From NCBI RefSeq assembly GCF_000247695.1, contig NW_004624843.1, forward strand, positions 4,132,152 through 4,196,151: a DNA stretch of 64,000 nucleotides, written 5' to 3'. Position 1 is the stretch's first letter, and every line of letters starts with the position of its first letter. Positions 23,886 to 36,400 of the stretch are shown piece after piece. The notes beneath the pieces are model-generated. The model had not been told where the DNA came from. It did no database searches and worked only from the letters and a program-made list of their open reading frames with translations. The position numbers and the translations under genes were made by a program. This DNA is from Heterocephalus glaber (Eukaryota > Chordata > Mammalia > Rodentia > Bathyergidae).

Positions 23886-24271
23886 AAGAATCTGCGTGTG
23901 TTGACCCTCAGACTGCTGCCTTCTCTGAGTCATTCTCAAAATCTTGCTTGGCTTCATTTTAGTCTCTTGTCTGGTATACAAAACTTGCATAGAACATTGT
24001 GTGGTCTTTTTGTGGACAGAGCAGCCCTTTGTTTAGCTGTCTAAGGTGGGCAGGTCAGGAATCACTTCCTCAGTTTGTGTAAAGATGAGAAAGCTGACAT
24101 TTCAGTTTAGTAGCTACCCTAAGTCAGACTGGTTAGTGGAGAATTATAGCTTCTTTTCTCCCACTCACTCTATGACTTTCAGGAATGACTGCACTGGTAT
24201 CTTAAGTAAGGCTGGGTGGGTCTGCAGAAAAAGGAAGAGGCATATATAGTAACTTATTAAAAATAAGTTCT

Positions 24272-24354
24272 AGGTCCGGGGATTTAGCTCAGTGGTGCCG
24301 CCACCTGCCTCGCAAGCACGGGGACCTGGTTCGATCTCCACTACCAAAAAAAAA
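24272..24354 (+). mobile_element. ID SINE
   Basis: Body GGTCCGGGGATTTAGCTCAG ... CACTACC-A9. No clear duplication. Confidence 0.92.
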
Positions 24355-24691
24355 ATCCAGATTTTGGACCTTAGTCGTTTTGCTGAAGTAGTTAAAAACA
24401 ATCTGTCCTTTGGAGAAATACTGAGATGATGGCCCCCTGTTAACTCGGAAGTCTGATAGTGGTCAGTTTCAACTATGAAGAAAGTGTATTTACTTTTATA
24501 ATTGAGACAGTTGTTAAAGGTATTTTTGTATGGAATCATTAAAAATATCCAAATTTTGTCTAGTTACATTCATGCAGAAAATTGGAACATAGACCTTAAT
24601 TTTTAAATTCGCCTTTATGGTATTATTAAGCTGATTTAGAAATTGATAGTCATTTTGTTACACCTAGAAGCTCATTTAAAGATACTCCCTT

Positions 24692-24783
24692 TTTTTTTTT
24701 TTTTTTTTTGGTACCAGGGATCGAACTCGGGTCCTTGCGCTTGCTGGACAGGCAGTGGAACCGCTGAGCTAAATCCCAGGCCC
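24692..24783 (-). mobile_element. ID SINE (young)
   Basis: Flanked by a perfect 11 bp duplication, GATACTCCCTT, at 24681-24691 and 24784-24794. Confidence 0.95.
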
Positions 24784-24799
24784 GATACTCCCTTCTTGA

Positions 24800-25290
24800 T
24801 GGCACCTGTTTTCCTCTGAGCAAATTACCTTGTTTCAAATAACAAGACATTAGAAAACTAGTAGTGGGGCCGAGCAAATGGGGCCAAAAGCAAATACTTT
24901 ATAAAGAGCAGCAGTCAAAGAGGGTGTGTGTGTGTGACTGTCAGAGCTGAGAAGGAAGTCACAGATCTCGGGTCCATGATGCACTCGAAATTCCTAAGAG
25001 TTACTTAGCTGTGTTCAGCTTGGTTAAAACACTGCCAGCCATATCGTTAAGTAAATTCCAGAACTGCCTAGGTCAGTGTTTATACATGCTGCCCTACCTT
25101 GTTTCAGAAAGGTTTACAGCAGCTTGAAATATTCTGTTGTACTTATCATAACTTTAGTCTTGCAAATCCATAATGACTTCATATTACACCAAAATTACCA
25201 CAGTAAAACTTGACAATGGTACAGTTCTCTCAGTAAGTGTTTGAGGTTGAACATGAGTTCCTGTTTGTAAAATTAACACATAGCCTTTTA
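24800..25290. other. Intronic sequence; short GT run
   Basis: A short GT run lies near 24922-24936. Nothing else recognised. Confidence 0.5.
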
Positions 25291-25309
25291 CAAGGGATGT
25301 TGATTTTTT

Positions 25310-25415
25310 TGGTTTTGTTTTTTGGTTTTGTTTTGTTTTTGGTACCAGGGATTGAACTCTGGTCCCTACACTTGCGAGGCAGGCAGCGGAACCACTAAGC
25401 TAAATCCTTGGCCCT
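25310..25415 (-). mobile_element. ID SINE (young)
   Basis: Flanked by a perfect 16 bp duplication, GGGATGTTGATTTTTT, at 25294-25309 and 25416-25431. Confidence 0.95.
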
Positions 25416-25431
25416 GGGATGTTGATTTTTT

Positions 25432-26195
25432 AAAATCTTTGTAAAATGACTTTTCTCTAAAAGTCAACTACTAAAGCAAAGCCCTTTCCTAGGTATATAT
25501 TTTTCAAACACTTAAACTTGTGGGAATACTATTAATGTTGAGTTGGCATAATAATTATTTAGTACTTTGGATTACAAAAATGGAATTAACTGGTCCATTT
25601 GATAATGCTGTATATGATAGCTTTGAGATCATGGAAACTCTTCTCTTACAGTGGTCTTCCCTCACCTTTAAATTCTGAAAAGATTAAAAATATTTGAAGC
25701 CTTTGGAAATCTCTCTTTTTAAAAAAATAATACAGGCATATGCCTAAAGGAATTTTCCAAAGAATGAATATATGGAGAAGCCCATGGCCACTGTGCATGT
25801 GCTCCAGGGACTTGGTGGGACCAGGAGGTGGTTAGGGTACTGCCTAGTTCTCTACACAGTATGTGTCTGAGACTTAATAGAAGAGGGACTTACATTCACA
25901 ACTGTTTTAAGATGCAGTGGGCATTCCCAAGTAGGGTTACCCAAGTTAGCATTGCTGCAGTTTCCAGGAATTATTTCAGGGAGTGTTAAAGCCATTGCCT
26001 TACACCTATTTATTTGTAGATGCTCTTTCTGTGCTTATGTGCCATCAACGAAGTGAGTTGAATTGAATTGCAGTGGACAGCGAAACACGTAGATTGGAAC
26101 AGTTAAGAGAGCTCTGAGGCTCTAAGGAGGAAAAAGGTTTATTTTTATGTCCAAAACATTAAGATGATCATTTTGCAATGACACGTACTTTTGAC
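25432..26195. other. Intronic sequence without recognised feature
   Basis: Nothing recognised. Confidence 0.5.
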
Positions 26196-26197
26196 CT

Positions 26198-26290
26198 TTT
26201 TTTTTCCTTCAGGGCTAGAGATTTGAACTTAGGGCCTCATGAATGTTAGGCAAGTGCTCTGCTCTACCACTGAGCCCCATCCCTGGCCCC
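26198..26290 (-). mobile_element. ID SINE (old sub-type)
   Basis: Antisense body with GTTAGGCAAGTGCTCTGCTC ... CACTGAGCCCCATCCC. The middle matches the common rodent/tRNA-like ID form, not the young local sub-type. Confidence 0.85.
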
Positions 26291-26394
26291 TAAATTTAAA
26301 TTTTTATTTTCCCTAGAAAATAAGGGGGGAAATTAAAAGAAAACACAATCAGTGATGTAGTTCATCTCATAGTGTCTTAAGCATACTGGTTCTT

Positions 26395-27390
26395 CAAATA
26401 GAAACTGCCCTATTACTAACTTTTTAAAATTAAGAACATGATCAAGTATATACAAACAGTCTCTAGAATAATGAATTTCCAGCTTTGCTAGCCTTGTTGC
26501 ATCTATCCCCTATCTTGCTTTTTTGGAGACATAGTGGTAAACTATATTAAAGCAAATTTCAGATCACTTAATTTTGACTTTTGTGTCTTAACTGGTAAGT
26601 ATATTTCTTATATACTTATTATAATACCTAACAAAATTAATGAAAAAATTTTTAATCTTCAGACCCAGTGTATAATTTCCCTAATTGCCAACATTTTTCT
26701 TTTCATTTGGTTTATATGAATCAGGGTCCAGAGAAGGTCTGAGTCTTCAGTGGAGTCTACAGTGAAGACTGTTTACCAGTCTCCACGGCACTCACCTATT
26801 TCCTCTCATTCTCTCTCTCTCATTCTCTTCCCATCTCCTTCTCTCTCTCACCATTGGATTTGTTGGAGGAACCCACCATTTGTCCTATGAAGTTCCTGTT
26901 TTCTGGATTTGTCTTACTGCTTCCCTGTGACATTGTTTAGCTTCCTTCAGGGTCCTTCATGTTTCCTGTGGACAGATGGATACAACTGGAAGCTTGCCTG
27001 GATTTAGAGTTGTAGTAGTTTGGGGGAAAGGCAGGGGGTCAAATTTTGTACAGGTGATGCTTTGTACTTTCTATTGCATTGTATCGTGGTTGTCCTATTC
27101 TTAGTCATAGATCAGTGTGATCCCTGCCATCAGTCATGTATCCACTGTGAAAATCCCCCATCTACCTTTCACCTAATAGTGTTCCTTGCGTATTGATGAT
27201 TGTTGCCAGATTCATTATTTCATCAAGGTTTATAGAATGGTAATTTCTGTTTTTCTGTATTCATTAGCTATGAATCTTCTGTCAAGAGCTTTTCCGTGTC
27301 AACTGTTCAGTTACCTTGAAAACCTGACTGTACAAAAGAGACGGGATAAATGTGTCATTCTCTTCATTTAGCAATTTTCAGAGTATAAAA
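26395..27390 (-). mobile_element. Old LINE-1 (L1M-type) 3' UTR, antisense
   Basis: Matches, by memory, the reverse complement of old L1M 3' UTRs: ACAGTCTCTAGAATAATGAATTTCC, AAAGCAAATTTCAGATCA, later GTGATGCTTTGTACTTTCTATTG. The central ~26.75-27.0 kb part is less certain. Confidence 0.6.
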
Positions 27391-27399
27391 TTGTTGCTC

Positions 27400-28060
27400 T
27401 CACAGCCTCCCATGTAACTAATAAAATTTTTACAGTTAATTTTAATAGATTTTAATGTTTTACTTATATTACTATTAAATATATATGCAGATATTTGATT
27501 TTAATGTCAATCCACTGCAATCGTTTTCATTTTATGCCTAAATTGTGCCATCCTAGGTCTTTGGAAACCTTTTCAGTTTTGCTTCTCTGTCTTTTGGAAT
27601 AGCCTCACTAGTATTTGTTTTCTAGAGTAACATGTCCCAGGCCCATCTTGTATATTTTCTACTCTTTCATGGGGTTCTCATTCCTTTTTGTGGAAAATGA
27701 TCTTAAAATTAATCTTCTAAATACTATTTCTGTTATCAGGGGGAAAAGTTACATGCACATTGTAAATACTTAATTATACAAATTACACTTTCATTACCCA
27801 TATTAACCTTTGATATTTTTTTCTCTTAAGCCGTATATGCCTCTGCATATAAAGATCACAGGTGGATTTATAATACATATGCAATTTTATATGTGAAATA
27901 TTATTCAAGAGAAATTGCAGGTGCTTTTTCATGTCTAGAAAGCTTCAGAAGAATCATTTTAAGTGACTTCACAGTATTTAGCTATATTTTCTGAGGATTC
28001 AGATTGTTTTTCCTTTTTCTCCTATTTTAAAGTACTATTAAGTAGCCATATTTTACCTAA
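27400..28060. other. Intronic sequence, probably decayed LINE
   Basis: The AT-rich text has a LINE-like flavour (27750-28030) but I cannot assign a family. Confidence 0.35.
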
Positions 28061-28074
28061 ATTTTAGAGAAGCA

Positions 28075-28163
28075 GGGGCCGGGGATTTAGCTCAGTGGTT
28101 TCGCTGCCTGCTGTGCAAGCGCAAGGACTCAATTTCGATCCCCAGTACCTAAATAAATAAATG
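28075..28163 (+). mobile_element. ID SINE
   Basis: Body GGGGCCGGGGATTTAGCTCA with an (AAAT)n tail. AATTTTAGAGAAGCA (28060-28074) repeats at 28164-28178 with one change. Confidence 0.93.
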
Positions 28164-28217
28164 AATTTTACAGAAGCAGTTATTAGGACATATTTGTAGA
28201 AGTGTGGTTGAAGGTTT

Positions 28218-28325
28218 GTGGGGTTTTTTGCGGGGTTTTTTTTTTTTTTTTTTTTTTTTGGATCGAACTCGGGTCTTTGTGCTTGCGCGCCAGGCAGCAA
28301 AACCACTGAGCTAAATCCCCAGCCC
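28218..28325 (-). mobile_element. ID SINE
   Basis: T-rich tail with G interruptions, then GGATCGAACTCGGGTCTTTG. GTGGTTGAAG repeats on both sides. Confidence 0.92.
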
Positions 28326-28434
28326 AGTGGTTGAAGTTTTAAGAGGAATATTTTAGAGCATGATGAATATATTCATTGCAATATGAAAGATACTAGGTGA
28401 CCTGATAAAACCCTGCATAAAAATTGGTCAAAAT

Positions 28435-28560
28435 TTGGTTTAAAGTCCCAGCTTTTCCACTTTATTAACTAGCTTCATGGTATTAGAACAAATCATCCAA
28501 TCTTCTTTGAGCCTTATTTTACTAATTTACTGAACAGAAGTAATAGAACTTCTCTTAGGA
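28435..28560 (-). mobile_element. MIR remnant
   Basis: Antisense MIR pattern: CAATCTTCTTTGAGCCTTATTTTACTAA followed by an AATAGAACT-like stretch. Confidence 0.6.
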
Positions 28561-28639
28561 ATGAAGAGTCAGAAGAATCCCACTCTGTTTCATTGAGGAT
28601 GAAAGAAACAGTTTCTTCTACAAATCTCTCGTATGTCAC

Positions 28640-29060
28640 ACATCACTTTCTGTGGATAAAACAGTGAAGGATGAAACCAACACAGTCCATGTTTTCATGG
28701 GACTTACAGTAATAAAGGAAGATAGGTAAATGTATGTCACATTGTGGTAATAAGTACTGTACTAGAAGAGAATGAAGCAAGATGAGATGAGCGTGGGAGA
28801 GGGGTGTTGTTTTTAGAAAGAGTGGTCAGGGAAGGCCATATTGATTGGGTGTCATTTGAGCAGAAATGTGAATGAAATGGGGGGGGGTGATGATTTATGC
28901 TAATAGTTCCCCATGAATAATGTGGGAAATACGCATGGGCCTGACCCAAAAATATCAAACAAGAGAGTATAGGTAAAGCCTGGAGCGAGGGAGGTGAGAA
29001 CAGAAAGGAACAGACCACAAGGAACCTTGCAGTTTGGTTAGGAATGTAGATCTTATTGAG
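28640..29060 (-). mobile_element. L2-type LINE remnant
   Basis: Patterns such as GAGTGGTCAGGGAAGGCCAT and GTGTCATTTGAGCAGAAATG are typical of ancient L2-like copies read in antisense. Poly-G runs lie at 28880-28887 and 29080-29088. Confidence 0.55.
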
Positions 29061-29322
29061 TGAAATGGGAAGTCAGGAGGGGGGGGGGTTCAGATTAAAC
29101 AGAAGTGATAATGCTTTGTAAACTGTATGTGAGAGATCTCACAGTACTGTAAATATTGCTGATATTGTGGCCATCGCTACAGCCATCTGATTTAATATCT
29201 AGCCTCTAAAAGAATTTCAGAATAGCTTCTGTTAGATTTCATTGGCCCCTGAAAATCTGGACAAGATCTGTTAATCATAAAATATATTCCAATGTCTTAT
29301 ATGCTTTTGAACGCTTGATTTT

Positions 29323-29408
29323 TATTTTTTTTTTTTGGTACTAGGGATCGAACTCAGGACCTTGTGCTTGCGAGCCAGGCGCGGTGCCACTGAGCTAAAT
29401 CCCTGGCC
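29323..29408 (-). mobile_element. ID SINE
   Basis: Antisense body GGTACTAGGGATCGAACTCA. GCTTGATTTT-like flanks repeat on both sides. Confidence 0.92.
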
Positions 29409-29759
29409 CTTGATTTTGGTTTTGACATAGTTAATTTAGAGCTATGTGTTTGGTAGCTTTTGATAATTAACCAGAGATTCAGCTGCTTCTTAAAGCTACT
29501 CATGGTTTATTTTAATGGAGCTGAATCATCATATCTTATTTGTATCTAAGATGGCAGTGCTTCTTGTCCTTCCAAAAGCTGGATCAAGACATTAGGTGCA
29601 GGCTTAAAAAAGAAAGGTAGCATCACTCCTTTTAATCTATTGCATATGGCTATCCAGTCTATGTGATAGATATCCTGTCTACCCATTTTAGTTCCAGAAC
29701 TGGTAATCATGAATTGGATTTTAGAGGCAAGAGGAAACCGTCTCCTATAACTATTCAGA

Positions 29760-29955
29760 TTTTACTATGTACAGGTGCTGTGCTAAATACTTTAAACACA
29801 TTTAAAGTAATTTAACTCTTATGCCACATTGTGAGGTAACTATTGTTTTTCACAGATCAAAATTGAAGAAAGTACCAGGTAAGGCCTGGTGAGGCAGGAT
29901 TTGAACACAGACTATCTTTAAGGCCCATGTAATTAACTACTGTGCTCTCTGTAAT
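29760..29955 (+). mobile_element. MIR SINE
   Basis: Sense pattern TTTACTATGTACAGGTGCTGTGCTAAATAC, then GTGAGGTAACTATTG and GGATTTGAACACAGAC. Confidence 0.78.
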
Positions 29956-29959
29956 AACC

Positions 29960-30865
29960 CTGTATTACCAAATAGTCGAGAGTCTAACACAGCTTCTGTA
30001 TATATTCAATAATTAAGTAGCACTAACCCTGGAAGCAGAGGATTAGGTTTTAGACCTAATTTGGGGGAGGGTGGCTCACAGGTATACAACATTTCACACT
30101 TTCCATGGGTGCTTAATTAAGTATTTTGGTGGTCCCTATATGTCACAATGTTGTGTGTGGATTTGTTTGTACTTTTCCCTTTTGACCACCAAGTTTATGA
30201 GTCAGATATAACAAATATGTTAAGAGCCTTGTGAACTCAGCTGTCTAGGAATGTGTTGTCATTCAGCAGCTTTTCATTGTTTTTGCTAAATACATACACC
30301 CACATCCATATGCAGCAGAAGGTTGTCTTAACAGCAGGCAGCCTTGATGCTTTAGATTGGTGGCGTACAGTGAGTATGCAGAGTTTGCATGAATGAGTGT
30401 GTCCCAGTGACTGGCAGAGTGACCATTTCTAGCACCATCTGGCCTCCCGGCACAAAAACTTACAAATCTAAAACAAGTAATAAAAAGGAGAATATACCAA
30501 TCTGTTAATAGTGGCTATCTCTGTACACTTTGCAGGTGATTGTCACTTTCTACCTCATGTAATCCTTTAATGTTTGAATTTTGTAAAATGAACAGTGTAA
30601 CCATTTTTTTAAAGCTGAAAGTTTAACTCTAGGTGATGAACTTAGAAGCAGGAGCAAGGAGCAGAGAGTCATTATTCTAACACACACCCCCAAATACACA
30701 GAAACTTGCAGAAAGATATACTTATGTGATCAACAGCCTAAAAAGTAATTTTTTTTTGATGATGATGATTTCAGTGGTCAATAAATCCCCCTATCATTAT
30801 GACCACCAAATTTTCTGAACATCCCTGATGTTATAGCAGCATTATAGTACCTATAGTAGTAGGTG
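29960..30865. other. Intronic sequence without recognised feature
   Basis: Nothing recognised beyond a short (GAT)n at about 30759-30770. Confidence 0.5.
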
Positions 30866-30869
30866 ATAT

Positions 30870-31190
30870 ATACATAAGGAACAGAAATGTATTTCTCACC
30901 ATTCTAGAAACTGAATCTAAAATCAAGATTGGCATTTGGTGTCTGGATGAGGTCTGTATCCTCACATGGTGAAAGATAGGTTGAAAAGGAAAGAACCCTG
31001 TATCCTCACATGGCAGAAGGGAGTAAACCCCTTTTAGAGGCCCTTTTTATAATAGTACTTATGAGTCCATTAGGCTCTGCCTGCATGACCTAAACACCTC
31101 CTGTTAAGCCATACCTCCAAACTTGTACTTTGGGGATTAAGTTTCCAGCACATGAATTTTGAGAGACATCTAGCTTATAGCAGTCCCATA
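30870..31190 (-). mobile_element. MaLR-type solo LTR, antisense
   Basis: Antisense LTR landmarks: CACCATTCTAGAAACTGAA, CCTCACATGGCAGAAGGGAG, CTGCATGACCTAAACACC, ACATGAATTTTGAGAGACA. No internal retroviral sequence is attached. Confidence 0.8.
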
Positions 31191-31194
31191 GGGG

Positions 31195-31700
31195 TATTAC
31201 TGACTGCATTGAATACCTCTCGGCTGTGTGGAGAATAGTGAGTCTATACTTGGTTTCTGTGGGGGAAGATTTAGAAAAGAGAATTGACTAAAATTGTGAA
31301 CTGATTATATATGAAGAGTTAAGCCAGTGCAGTCCATTGTGACAGCCAAGTGTTGTGTTTGGGTGAACAGTGGGTCCATTCCCTCTGAAAGGGAACATAG
31401 AAAAAAAAAAGAACAGATTGTATGAAGTTTGGATTTCTAGGAGGATACTTGTAGGGAGAAGCAGATGGAAATGTAGACTTGGGTCTGGAAGTAGATTTCA
31501 ATTTGTTGAAACCATAGGTTGAGATCACCTAAAGGGAATATAGGATAAGTGGGACAGCCAAGGGCAGAATTTTGAAGGACATCAACTTAAAGATAAGTAA
31601 AGATGAGTCATTGAATTAAATACAATGGATGGATGGAGAAAGTTTGGAGAAGGGAAAACAACCAGTGGGGAGCAATACATGAACACTGGGGCAAGGCAAA
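31195..31700 (-). mobile_element. L2-type LINE remnant (weak)
   Basis: Fragments such as TTGAGATCACCTAAAGGGA recall the antisense L2-like pattern also seen at 60.4-61.6 kb. The boundaries are uncertain. Confidence 0.35.
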
Positions 31701-31775
31701 TGTCCAGTGGATTCTTTTCATGCAGATTCAGCATGCAGTGCCCTAAGTGTTCATTTTAATATAAAAGTAATATAT

Positions 31776-31915
31776 TAAGCTGGGCATGGTGGCACACGCT
31801 TGTAGTCCTAGCACTTTGGAGGCTGAGGCAGGAGGATCACTGAGTTTGAGGCCAGCCTGAAGCACTTAGCGAGACCTTGTCTCAACCCCCACCAAAAATA
31901 AATGAATAAAATAAA
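31776..31915 (+). mobile_element. B1 SINE
   Basis: AAGCTGGGCATGGTGGCACA ... GAGACCTTGTCTCAACC with an A-rich, (AATA)-type tail. Confidence 0.93.
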
Positions 31916-31919
31916 ATGC

Positions 31920-33220
31920 CAAGACAACATTTTTTAACAAAGTAATGTGTTAAATTACCCCTCCCCATTGTCAAGTTAAATTTCCCCTCCAACCCTTCTT
32001 TATCTTAGGGATTCAGACACACACAACTGATAACCATCAAGAGCAAGCGTACCTCCAGTTTGGGAAGTGTAGATGTGGTCCCTTGAGGATTCTGACAATA
32101 ACTGGCTTTGTCCAGACTGTATAAACAAGTTTTGGCTCAGCCGAAGGCATCCTGCTGAGATTTGTTATGAACCAACCATTTTGAAAGGACAAGAGTTATG
32201 TTTGAAAATTAAATGAATTTTTTCAGTCGTAATGTGTATTTCTGCTGATTTCCCTCTCTACTTAGGAGCGAAACATAATTTTAAGCTGTTTTAAACAATA
32301 TTAAGAAAAATTTTGAGCATGAAGAAATTAAACTAGCAATGAAAACCCATGTGCCTACCATCTAGATTGTAAAATCACAGTTTACCAGATACTTGCATTG
32401 TAACACTGGCGTATTCGGGAAGCAGAAAGGACAGCGGCGTGGCTGGGCCCCTGTGATAGGAACTGAAGAGCTCAGCTGTCAGTTGGAGATGGGTGAAGCC
32501 TAGAGGGCCCTAGCCAGGACTTTGGATTGTATTCTAAGGCAATAAAAAGTTATTTTAAAAGGGTATCCGTGATCAGCGAGTGAGCTGTGATTGTTCCCCA
32601 GAATGCCTCCATATTCTTACCTAAGCAAGTACTGCTGATGATGAGGAATAAATGAGAAAAGCAGACAGATTGTTACAGTGAAAGCTGTCTTCTTTAACCC
32701 CTTGGCCATCGCCATTGTCTTGGAATTGTTAGCTCCAAACTCAGATTGTGCCTGTCTGTTTCACATCCTTCAGGGTCACAGAACGGGGCACCGTCTCTAC
32801 TCTGGGGAGAAAGCAGTGTCCTCTAGAGTGAGGTGCCTTTGCTGTAACTTGAGCACGTCTGAAGATCATGTGTTGCTCTGTGTATGAATTAACTCCTGTT
32901 TCTTGTGAGTATAGATTAGAGTAAGGAGATTGGAGCAAGAATTGAAGCATGAAGCTTAACTCTTTTTAAGCCTGTTTTTTGAAAGGTTCCAAATCTTCTA
33001 AAACCAATTAGTGATTCATTTATATAGAATCCCATGTATTTTTAAAAATGGAATTGAATAAAATAGAAAATATCTAACTTTGAAGATTAGAAAGTTGGGA
33101 GGCCACTTTTTTTTGTCTGCCTTCAGTTTCAATATTTTGCAGATAGTACTTTTTAGGTATTACAGATGAATTATTTTACCAACCATTTTCCTTAAATTTA
33201 GGGTTTATATTTATCAAAGT

Positions 33221-33260
<40 letters not shown>

Positions 33261-34065
33261 TGAATGATCAAAGGAGTCAAATAGTTACCAAAAAGGCTCC
33301 TAAAAAAAGATGCCAGATTCCTACCCTTTTTACACCTTTCAACTCCTTTGACTGACTGTTTTGGGCTCAATCTCCACATCTTTAAAACATACAACATTTC
33401 TATAATTTCCCCATATTGCTTATGAGACAAAGTACGTTGAGACAAATGGTTCTTCCTCGGAAGCTACTTTAGTTTTCTTTTTTGTGTTCATTGTAAATCA
33501 GCAACACAAAATCAATACTTAGTAGTTCTATGCATGTTAACCTATTTCTGAAAATATTATTATTCTTACTCTCTTAATAGTGTTCTAGGCACATGTATTA
33601 TCTGTGTGGTTTATCATCACTTAGGGGCATTCTTAAATTGTAAGCTTTTCTATATTTTGAATTATTCTAAAAATTGGTCACTTAGTGCATACATCATTCT
33701 AATGTATATTTAAGGTCAGTACATAACAAACCTAGACATTTTAAAAAAAAAAACCTAGACAGAAGAAACAAATTTTCTAATGCAGAAGTTTTAGGAGTTG
33801 TTTTTACCCCCAGTTCCAGTTTCGAGTAGCTGTATTAAGAGGTGAATCTGAAGACATAAGTGAAATAAAATAATTTGTTGAGATTTACTGTACTGTAAAA
33901 ATAACTATAATTTCACCTAATATTTAATACTTTTTACAACTAAATAAAAGGATTTATGAAGTGAGGGTTGGGTATGAGTCTGTCATGAATACTTTTGCTG
34001 ATATGATTAATTCTGCTGAGGAATGTCCACTTCTCCTTTTGTGTACATGTTCCTGCTATTTCCTT
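31920..34065. other. Intronic sequence without recognised gene
   Basis: Apart from a TA/CA microsatellite at 33223-33260 and a possible L2-like trace near 32440-32560, nothing is recognised. Confidence 0.5.
33223..33260. repeat. (TA)n(CA)n compound microsatellite
   Basis: About 12 TA units followed by about 7 CA units. Confidence 0.95.
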
Positions 34066-34078
34066 GGAGTACATTTTT

Positions 34079-34186
34079 GTTGTTGTTGTAGTTGTTGTTG
34101 TTTTGGGTTTTTTGGTACCGGGGATGGAACTTGGGTCCTTGTGCTTGTGCAGCAGGCAGTTAAACTACTGCTAAATCCCTGGCCCC
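34079..34186 (-). mobile_element. ID SINE with (GTT)n tail
   Basis: The tail reads (GTT)n on the + strand. The duplication GGAGTACATTTTT (34066-34078) repeats at 34187-34199 with one change. Confidence 0.93.
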
Positions 34187-34199
34187 GGAGTACGTTTTT

Positions 34200-35350
34200 T
34201 AAGTTTACATGTTCTATAAAATCTTAGCTGCTTGCTCAGTGTTTGAATTAAGAGGAATGGTTCTGTCATGCCTCCCTCTTCCCTCACAGAAGCATTTTGT
34301 ATGTGTCTTCTCTTTGGCAGCTGTGCTTTCTGCTGTGACCAACATTTGGTGTGGGGTAGGACCTTTTAAGCCTTCCTTACCCTGTAAAGTCACCTCTTCC
34401 ATAATTGAGCCAGAGCTGAAAATATCTCTGTTGCATAGCACCGTAACACTTCCTGCAAAATACCATTAAACATTCCCACCCTGCACCCAGCCCTGACATA
34501 TATAGCATCACTGCCTTTATTTGCAAGGTTATAGAAAGGAAAGATAATATTTTCAGAGAACTTATTGTGAATATGGCCTGTTGTGTTTATGGAGAAGCAA
34601 CCTGCATGTGTCCCCCAAACCTCCACCCTCAAAACGTAATGGAAAAGACTGAAGATTTGTGTGCCATCTAGCCAGATAGTGAAATGGGGAGTGACTCCCC
34701 ATCCAAACTCCTTGTCAACTAGAATAGATATTTAAAAATGGACTTAAGCATCTTTGAATTTTGAGAACATGTGGCGGAAGACATCTGTTAGTTTTGAGTC
34801 CTCTGTTTGGTTAATGAAGATACGGTTTTAATTTGATCCAGAAAAGGATTTATAGGTTGACAGAAGCAGAGTTAGGTGATATTTGGGGATAGAGATTGGT
34901 CGGTCAGAACAGGTCATATCAAAACATGTGGAGAAATAACATGCTGATTTATGATTTAATAATAGGCTTAACACTAACATTCACTTGTGTGATCTTTCCC
35001 CCTAAATATTTGATCTTTGTAAATAGATATGCATGTTACTGTATCTCAAATGTTAATGGGAAAAATCAAATTCTTCAAATGAAATTTTAGGCCAGGTTCC
35101 AAACACCTGTCATGATGCTATGTATTAGAGATATATATGTTTACATGGGGAAAAAAACAAAGTAAAGTTGGGGTACCTGAGACCCTCTTCCTACTTTGGT
35201 GCACAGGTGGGAGGTGAGGAGGTACCTGGGAGCAGTATGAGGTTGGAATTCACAGTTCGAAAACCACTATCTAAGTGGTCTGTAAATTTCTCCTGAAAAG
35301 TGTTATCTTTGGTATTTTATACAAGACTGTTTAATACCTATGAGTTTAGC
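34200..35350. other. Intronic sequence without recognised feature
   Basis: Nothing recognised. Confidence 0.5.
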
Positions 35351-35357
35351 TTTTGCT

Positions 35358-35521
35358 TTGCTTTGTTTTGTTTTGTTGTACTGAGGATTGGACGCAGGGC
35401 CTTCACATTGAGCTACATCCCCAGCTCTTCTTTTTTATTTGTGACAGGATCTCATTTGATTCCCTTGTCTCAGCTTCCGAGTAACTGGAATTACAGACAT
35501 GCACCTCCACACCTGTCTAGT
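35358..35521 (-). mobile_element. B1-ID composite SINE, internally deleted
   Basis: ID half (GGATTGGACGCAGGGCC ... GAGCTACATCCCCAGC) joined to a shortened B1 half lacking the TTGCCCAGGCTGG block. Confidence 0.8.
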
Positions 35522-35826
35522 TTAATGTTCCTCAGTTTATGAAGCAAAAGGAATTGCAACTTCCAACATGTTCCCAAGTCATTTCCATTGTTCATCCATT
35601 TTTCGAATAGTTGTATCTTGTCCTTTGTAGAATTTAATAGTGTAGCTTATGTGGCTAAAATGTTTTCTACTGCCCAGAAAATGAGAACTTTCAGAAGTTC
35701 ATTATCTCCAGGATTTTATGCAGTGTGTTCTTTCATCGATGGTGGTCACATCCAGGCTGAAATAGTAGTATATGTTGCAAGTGGCGTTTAAGAGCCTTGT
35801 GGGTCTGTGAAGAGATTTGTACAGAG

Positions 35827-35913
35827 TTGGGGCCAGGGAGTTAGCTCAGTGGTTTCTCAGCCTGCTGCGCAAGTGCAAGGACCCGAGTTCGATCTTCGGG
35901 ACCAAAAAAAAAA
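35827..35913 (+). mobile_element. ID SINE (young)
   Basis: Flanked by a perfect 17 bp duplication, AAGAGATTTGTACAGAG, at 35810-35826 and 35914-35930. Confidence 0.96.
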
Positions 35914-36184
35914 AAGAGATTTGTACAGAGTGCCATCCAGGGTTCTCTCCAACACTGATCCTGGGCTCACTGGAATGGACCTACGGATGTGCTGAGGAAG
36001 GGTGTGCATGTCAGTGCAGCCCACGGGGGTGCTCAGGAGGAGCTACAGAGACACTGGGACACTGAGTGGGAGTGTCAGCAGAGACCAGGCCGGGAGGCCT
36101 GTTCTTGGTGCTATTTGGGGCTGAGCGCCTTCCTGGCCTTTTGCCTCTCCATCCTCACCATAGAATTGAGACCCTGTTAATTTG

Positions 36185-36400
36185 AGGCATAGTGTGGTGA
36201 TTGAGGACACTTTGGATCCAGACATACCCAAGCTTATTTTACTACTTAGTTCCTTGAGCCAGATTCTCAGCCTTGCTTAACTTTTCCTGTACATTGCAGC
36301 AGTAGTGTCCTTCAGGGGTTGTTTGAAAGGATTCCATGAGATGACAAATTAAGTACTTTGCAGGGAATAATAGTTGCCCCGTGAGTGGTAGCTGCTGCTC
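36185..36400 (-). mobile_element. MIR remnant
   Basis: Antisense MIR-like order: GATTGAGGACACTTTGGATCC, TAGTTCCTTGAGCCAG, CATGAGATGACAAATTAAGTAC. Confidence 0.55.

Noticed and set aside
30870..31190. Possible larger endogenous retrovirus
   Set aside because: Only solitary LTR-like sequences are seen here and at 16.5, 40.9 and 53.8 kb; no gag, pol or env-like frame lies beside them.
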